Source: Roseburia sp. (GTDB lineage Bacteria; Bacillota; Clostridia; Lachnospirales; Lachnospiraceae). Taken from it: 9,221 nt of DNA. Position 1 is the stretch's first letter; every line of letters begins with the position of its first letter. Below the pieces are notes generated by a model that saw only the letters and a program-made list of their open reading frames with translations, was not told where the DNA came from and searched no databases. Made by a program: the position numbers and the translations under genes. Positions 6,894 to 9,221 of this stretch are shown here, piece by piece. Where the stretch lies: assembly GCA_030844625.1 (NCBI GenBank), contig JAUUNJ010000079.1, positions 1-9,221 of the forward strand. The letters run 5' to 3'.

Positions 6894-8354
6894 GTGAGTT
6901 CTGTCAAAAAAAATTTTATATATAACTTAATATATCAAATGTTATTAATTTTGCTTCCATTAGTAACGTCTCCATATATATCCAGAGTTTTTGGGGCAGA
7001 TGGATTGGGGGTATATTCATACTATTATTCTGTAGCAAACTACTTTTTGATTCTGGGAATGCTGGGAATTAGTAATTATGGAAACAGAGGCGTGGCGGCT
7101 GCACGAGACAATCAGGAAAAACTGAGTATTTTCTTCTCAGAAGTTTATCTGTTTCAACTGATTACCATGGCAACAGTCAGTGTTGCATATGCTGTTTATC
7201 TGATATTTTTCTGTAAAGAGAATATTGAGATAGCCCTGATTATGTATTTGTATTTAGCGTCAGGAATTTTCGATATCAGCTGGCTGTTTTTTGGATTAGA
7301 AAAATTTAAAATTACAGTCACAAGAAATATTATAATAAAAGTATCTACTGTATTGTGTATGTTTATATTTGTACATAAACCTTCCCATGTGGCAAGATAC
7401 AGCATAATAATGTGTGGTGGAATGTTATTAAGCCAGGTTTACTTATGGAAATACGTGCGGCAGTATGTTTCCTTTCGCTTTGTAAATATAAGAGACATAC
7501 TAAAGCATACCAAATCAATATTTATTTTGTTTGTTCCGGTTCTTTCTTATAGCATATACAAAATTATGGATAAAATTATATTGGGAAATCTGTCAACTTT
7601 TGCTCAGGTTGGATTGTATGCAAATGCGGAAAAGGCGACAAACATTCCCATTGGAGTAATAACAGCTTTTGGAACTGTAATGTTGCCGCGAATGTCAAAT
7701 CTTATTGCGAATGGAGAAAAGGCACAGGGACTCAGATATACAAAATTATCCATTAAGTTTATAACATTCGTTGCATGCGCAATTTCATTTGGACTGATAG
7801 GCATCAGCGATGTATTTTCCCCTGTTTTTTTTGGACCAGGGTATGAGGGGTGTAGTATATTAATTAAACTGTTGGCATTTTCTGTGCTATTTACTTCATG
7901 GACAAATGTTGTGAGAACACAGTATTTAATTCCAAATCATATAGACAATGCATATGTAATATCTACAGTTATCGGTGCGGTCTTAAACTTGATAATTAAT
8001 TTGATGTTAATATCATCCTTGGAAGCAATGGGAGTGGTTATAGGAACTGTTGTGGCAGAATTTTCCATGATGTTTACACAGATGTTCTGGGTGCGCAAGA
8101 AAATGAATTTCTTTCAAGCTATTTTGCATGAGTCAGGTTATGTGATAATCGGTGCACTTATGGCTGTAAGTATTTCGGTTGTCGGAATGCATATGGAAAA
8201 TAATGTTATTAATTTATGTATACTTATATTAGCTGGTGCATTTATATATATAGTTCTTTCCATTGTAATGATGAAAATTAGGAAAGATGAGTTATATGGT
8301 TTGATTGTTAAAACAATAAAAGGTTTTAAAATATCAGTGAGAAAGAAAGATTGA
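6894..8354 (+). CDS. wzx: Wzx-like lipid-linked repeat-unit flippase (MOP/polysaccharide synthase superfamily)
   Basis: 486 residues, the normal size for a flippase, with roughly 12-14 membrane helices spread along the whole length. The N-terminal region is characteristic: KKNFIYNLIYQMLLILLPLV followed by TSPYISRVFGADGLGVYSY (about residues 25-43), the helix 1 and loop pattern of Polysacc_synt family proteins, then NYGNRGVAAARD in the loop after helix 2. Further typical points are the LSWLFFG-like segment (here ISWLFFGLEKF) and a mid-protein YKIMDKIILGNLS helix start, then a second half with NVVRTQYLIPN. It moves undecaprenyl-pyrophosphate-linked repeat units from the cytoplasmic to the outer face for the Wzy protein encoded 34 bases upstream. 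The GTG start fits the ribosome site. No break or missing segment is visible. Confidence 0.92.
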   Translation: MSSVKKNFIYNLIYQMLLILLPLVTSPYISRVFGADGLGVYSYYYSVANYFLILGMLGISNYGNRGVAAARDNQEKLSIFFSEVYLFQLITMATVSVAYAVYLIFFCKENIEIALIMYLYLASGIFDISWLFFGLEKFKITVTRNIIIKVSTVLCMFIFVHKPSHVARYSIIMCGGMLLSQVYLWKYVRQYVSFRFVNIRDILKHTKSIFILFVPVLSYSIYKIMDKIILGNLSTFAQVGLYANAEKATNIPIGVITAFGTVMLPRMSNLIANGEKAQGLRYTKLSIKFITFVACAISFGLIGISDVFSPVFFGPGYEGCSILIKLLAFSVLFTSWTNVVRTQYLIPNHIDNAYVISTVIGAVLNLIINLMLISSLEAMGVVIGTVVAEFSMMFTQMFWVRKKMNFFQAILHESGYVIIGALMAVSISVVGMHMENNVINLCILILAGAFIYIVLSIVMMKIRKDELYGLIVKTIKGFKISVRKKD

Positions 8355-8361
8355 TTGACAG

Positions 8362-9221
8362 ATGAGCGTAAAGAATAATAGTAAACTATTGGAAAAGCAA
8401 ATAATGACAAATGCAGGATACGATATGATATTTCTTGTAAAGTGTGCTTTACATAATATTAAGCCTGACACAGAATGGATAAAGAACTATGATTTACACA
8501 ATTTACATAAAATGTGTAAGTTTCATGGGTTAACAGCCATTGTATATACCGTATTGGAATCCGCGGGAATCAACAGCGGAAAAGCAGATGCGTTAACGCT
8601 GTTAGAAACATGGAAGTCGGAAAAAGAAAAAGCGCTTTACAAAACAGTACTTATGGATATTGAACGGGAACACATTTTTGAATTTATGGAGAAAAAAGGT
8701 ATTTGGCATGTTCCACTAAAAGGAATCATACTAAAGGAGTTGTATCCGAGAGAAGAAATGCGTGAAATGTCTGACAATGACATATATTATGACAAAACCT
8801 ATCAAAAAGAACTTTATGCATTTATGACAGAAAGAGGTTATGAACCATCCCAGATAGGAACGAGCCATCATGAAGTGTATAAAAAACAGCCTGTGTATAA
8901 TTTTGAAATGCATACAAGTGTGTTTGGCAGTAAGCAAAATAAGATCTGGATAGAATATTATCAGGATATTGAGAAGAGATTTATTAAGGATAAAGAAGGG
9001 TCTTATGGATATCATTTTAGTGATGAGGATTTTTATATACAGATTATGGCACATATGTATAAGCATTATGTTGAGGGGGGAACCGGTATACGTTCTCTTG
9101 TAGATTGTTATGTGTTTTTGAAAAAGAAAGAAGACAGCCTTGATTGGGATAAACTCAAAAAAGAGTTGACAACATTTGGAATTGCAGATTTTGAAATGAA
9201 AATCAGAGTTCTGAGTAAAAA
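8362..9221 (+). CDS. Nucleotidyltransferase family protein (NTP_transf_5-like), 3' end outside the window
   Basis: An open frame from ATG 8362 stays open to the window end (286 codons). The pattern fits the uncharacterised nucleotidyltransferase family PF14907: an N-terminal helical part with FHGLTAIVY, then WHVPLKGIILKELYP (Lys120-Gly121), REMSDNDIYYD with the DxD pair Asp138 and Asp140 as likely metal ligands, FEMHTS, a histidine-rich MAHMYKHY, and GGTGIRSLVD (239-248). Members turn up in polysaccharide and peptide-modification loci, but I know of no settled reaction. Nucleotide transfer is inferred from the fold. The usual second motif reads GDxD and here it is SDND, so the acidic pair is kept. 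The start is not certain: the gap after wzx is seven bases, no strong ribosome site precedes 8362, and ATG 8404 with GGAAAAG ahead is an alternative. Confidence 0.75.
   Translation, partial: MSVKNNSKLLEKQIMTNAGYDMIFLVKCALHNIKPDTEWIKNYDLHNLHKMCKFHGLTAIVYTVLESAGINSGKADALTLLETWKSEKEKALYKTVLMDIEREHIFEFMEKKGIWHVPLKGIILKELYPREEMREMSDNDIYYDKTYQKELYAFMTERGYEPSQIGTSHHEVYKKQPVYNFEMHTSVFGSKQNKIWIEYYQDIEKRFIKDKEGSYGYHFSDEDFYIQIMAHMYKHYVEGGTGIRSLVDCYVFLKKKEDSLDWDKLKKELTTFGIADFEMKIRVLSK

Noticed and set aside
8731..9066. Minus-strand open frame of 111 codons opposite the end of the window.
   Set aside because: It lies entirely inside the nucleotidyltransferase-like frame, which has recognisable motifs. 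The antisense product shows no family pattern and no ribosome site that I can see.
1..9221. CRISPR arrays, tRNA or rRNA genes, insertion sequences, toxin-antitoxin or phage genes.
   Set aside because: No spaced repeats, cloverleaf-type sequence, transposase motifs or terminal inverted repeats were found. The whole window is accounted for by one polysaccharide operon.

Overview
The window is a stretch of a surface-polysaccharide (capsule or exopolysaccharide) biosynthesis locus of the Wzx/Wzy-dependent type. AT-rich DNA, strong AGGAG-type ribosome binding sites, GTG starts, very tight gene packing and the protein families present all point to a low-GC Firmicute, most likely a gut or rumen Clostridia of the Lachnospiraceae type. 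The genus cannot be fixed from the sequence alone.

All genes lie on the + strand with gaps of 0-38 bases and no visible terminator, so the window looks like the inside of one long operon whose promoter and initiating sugar-phosphate transferase are outside it. In order: the last codons of a probable GT4 glycosyltransferase (3-110); a polysaccharide pyruvyl transferase family protein (128-1282); a double [4Fe-4S] FrhB/FdhB-type flavoprotein homologue (1312-2508); a GT2 glycosyltransferase interrupted by an in-frame TAG (2547-3497); an intact GT2 glycosyltransferase (3494-4519); a second, divergent pyruvyl transferase family protein (4520-5656); a Wzy-like polymerase (5681-6859); a Wzx-like flippase (6894-8354); and the first 286 codons of a nucleotidyltransferase-like protein (8362 to the window end). 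There is no gene-free stretch longer than 38 bases apart from the window edges.

The inferred workflow is that the glycosyltransferases build a lipid-linked repeat unit on the inner membrane face. The two pyruvyl-transferase-like enzymes add acidic PEP-derived groups, or related groups. Wzx flips the unit and Wzy joins units outside. The roles of the FrhB-like redox protein and of the terminal nucleotidyltransferase-like protein are not known. They are the parts of this locus most likely to hide undescribed chemistry, possibly reductive modification of a pyruvyl substituent. The other clear oddity is the amber codon that separates the nucleotide-sugar-binding half of one GT2 from its acceptor/catalytic-base half, next to a 23-bp in-frame direct repeat shared with the following GT2.
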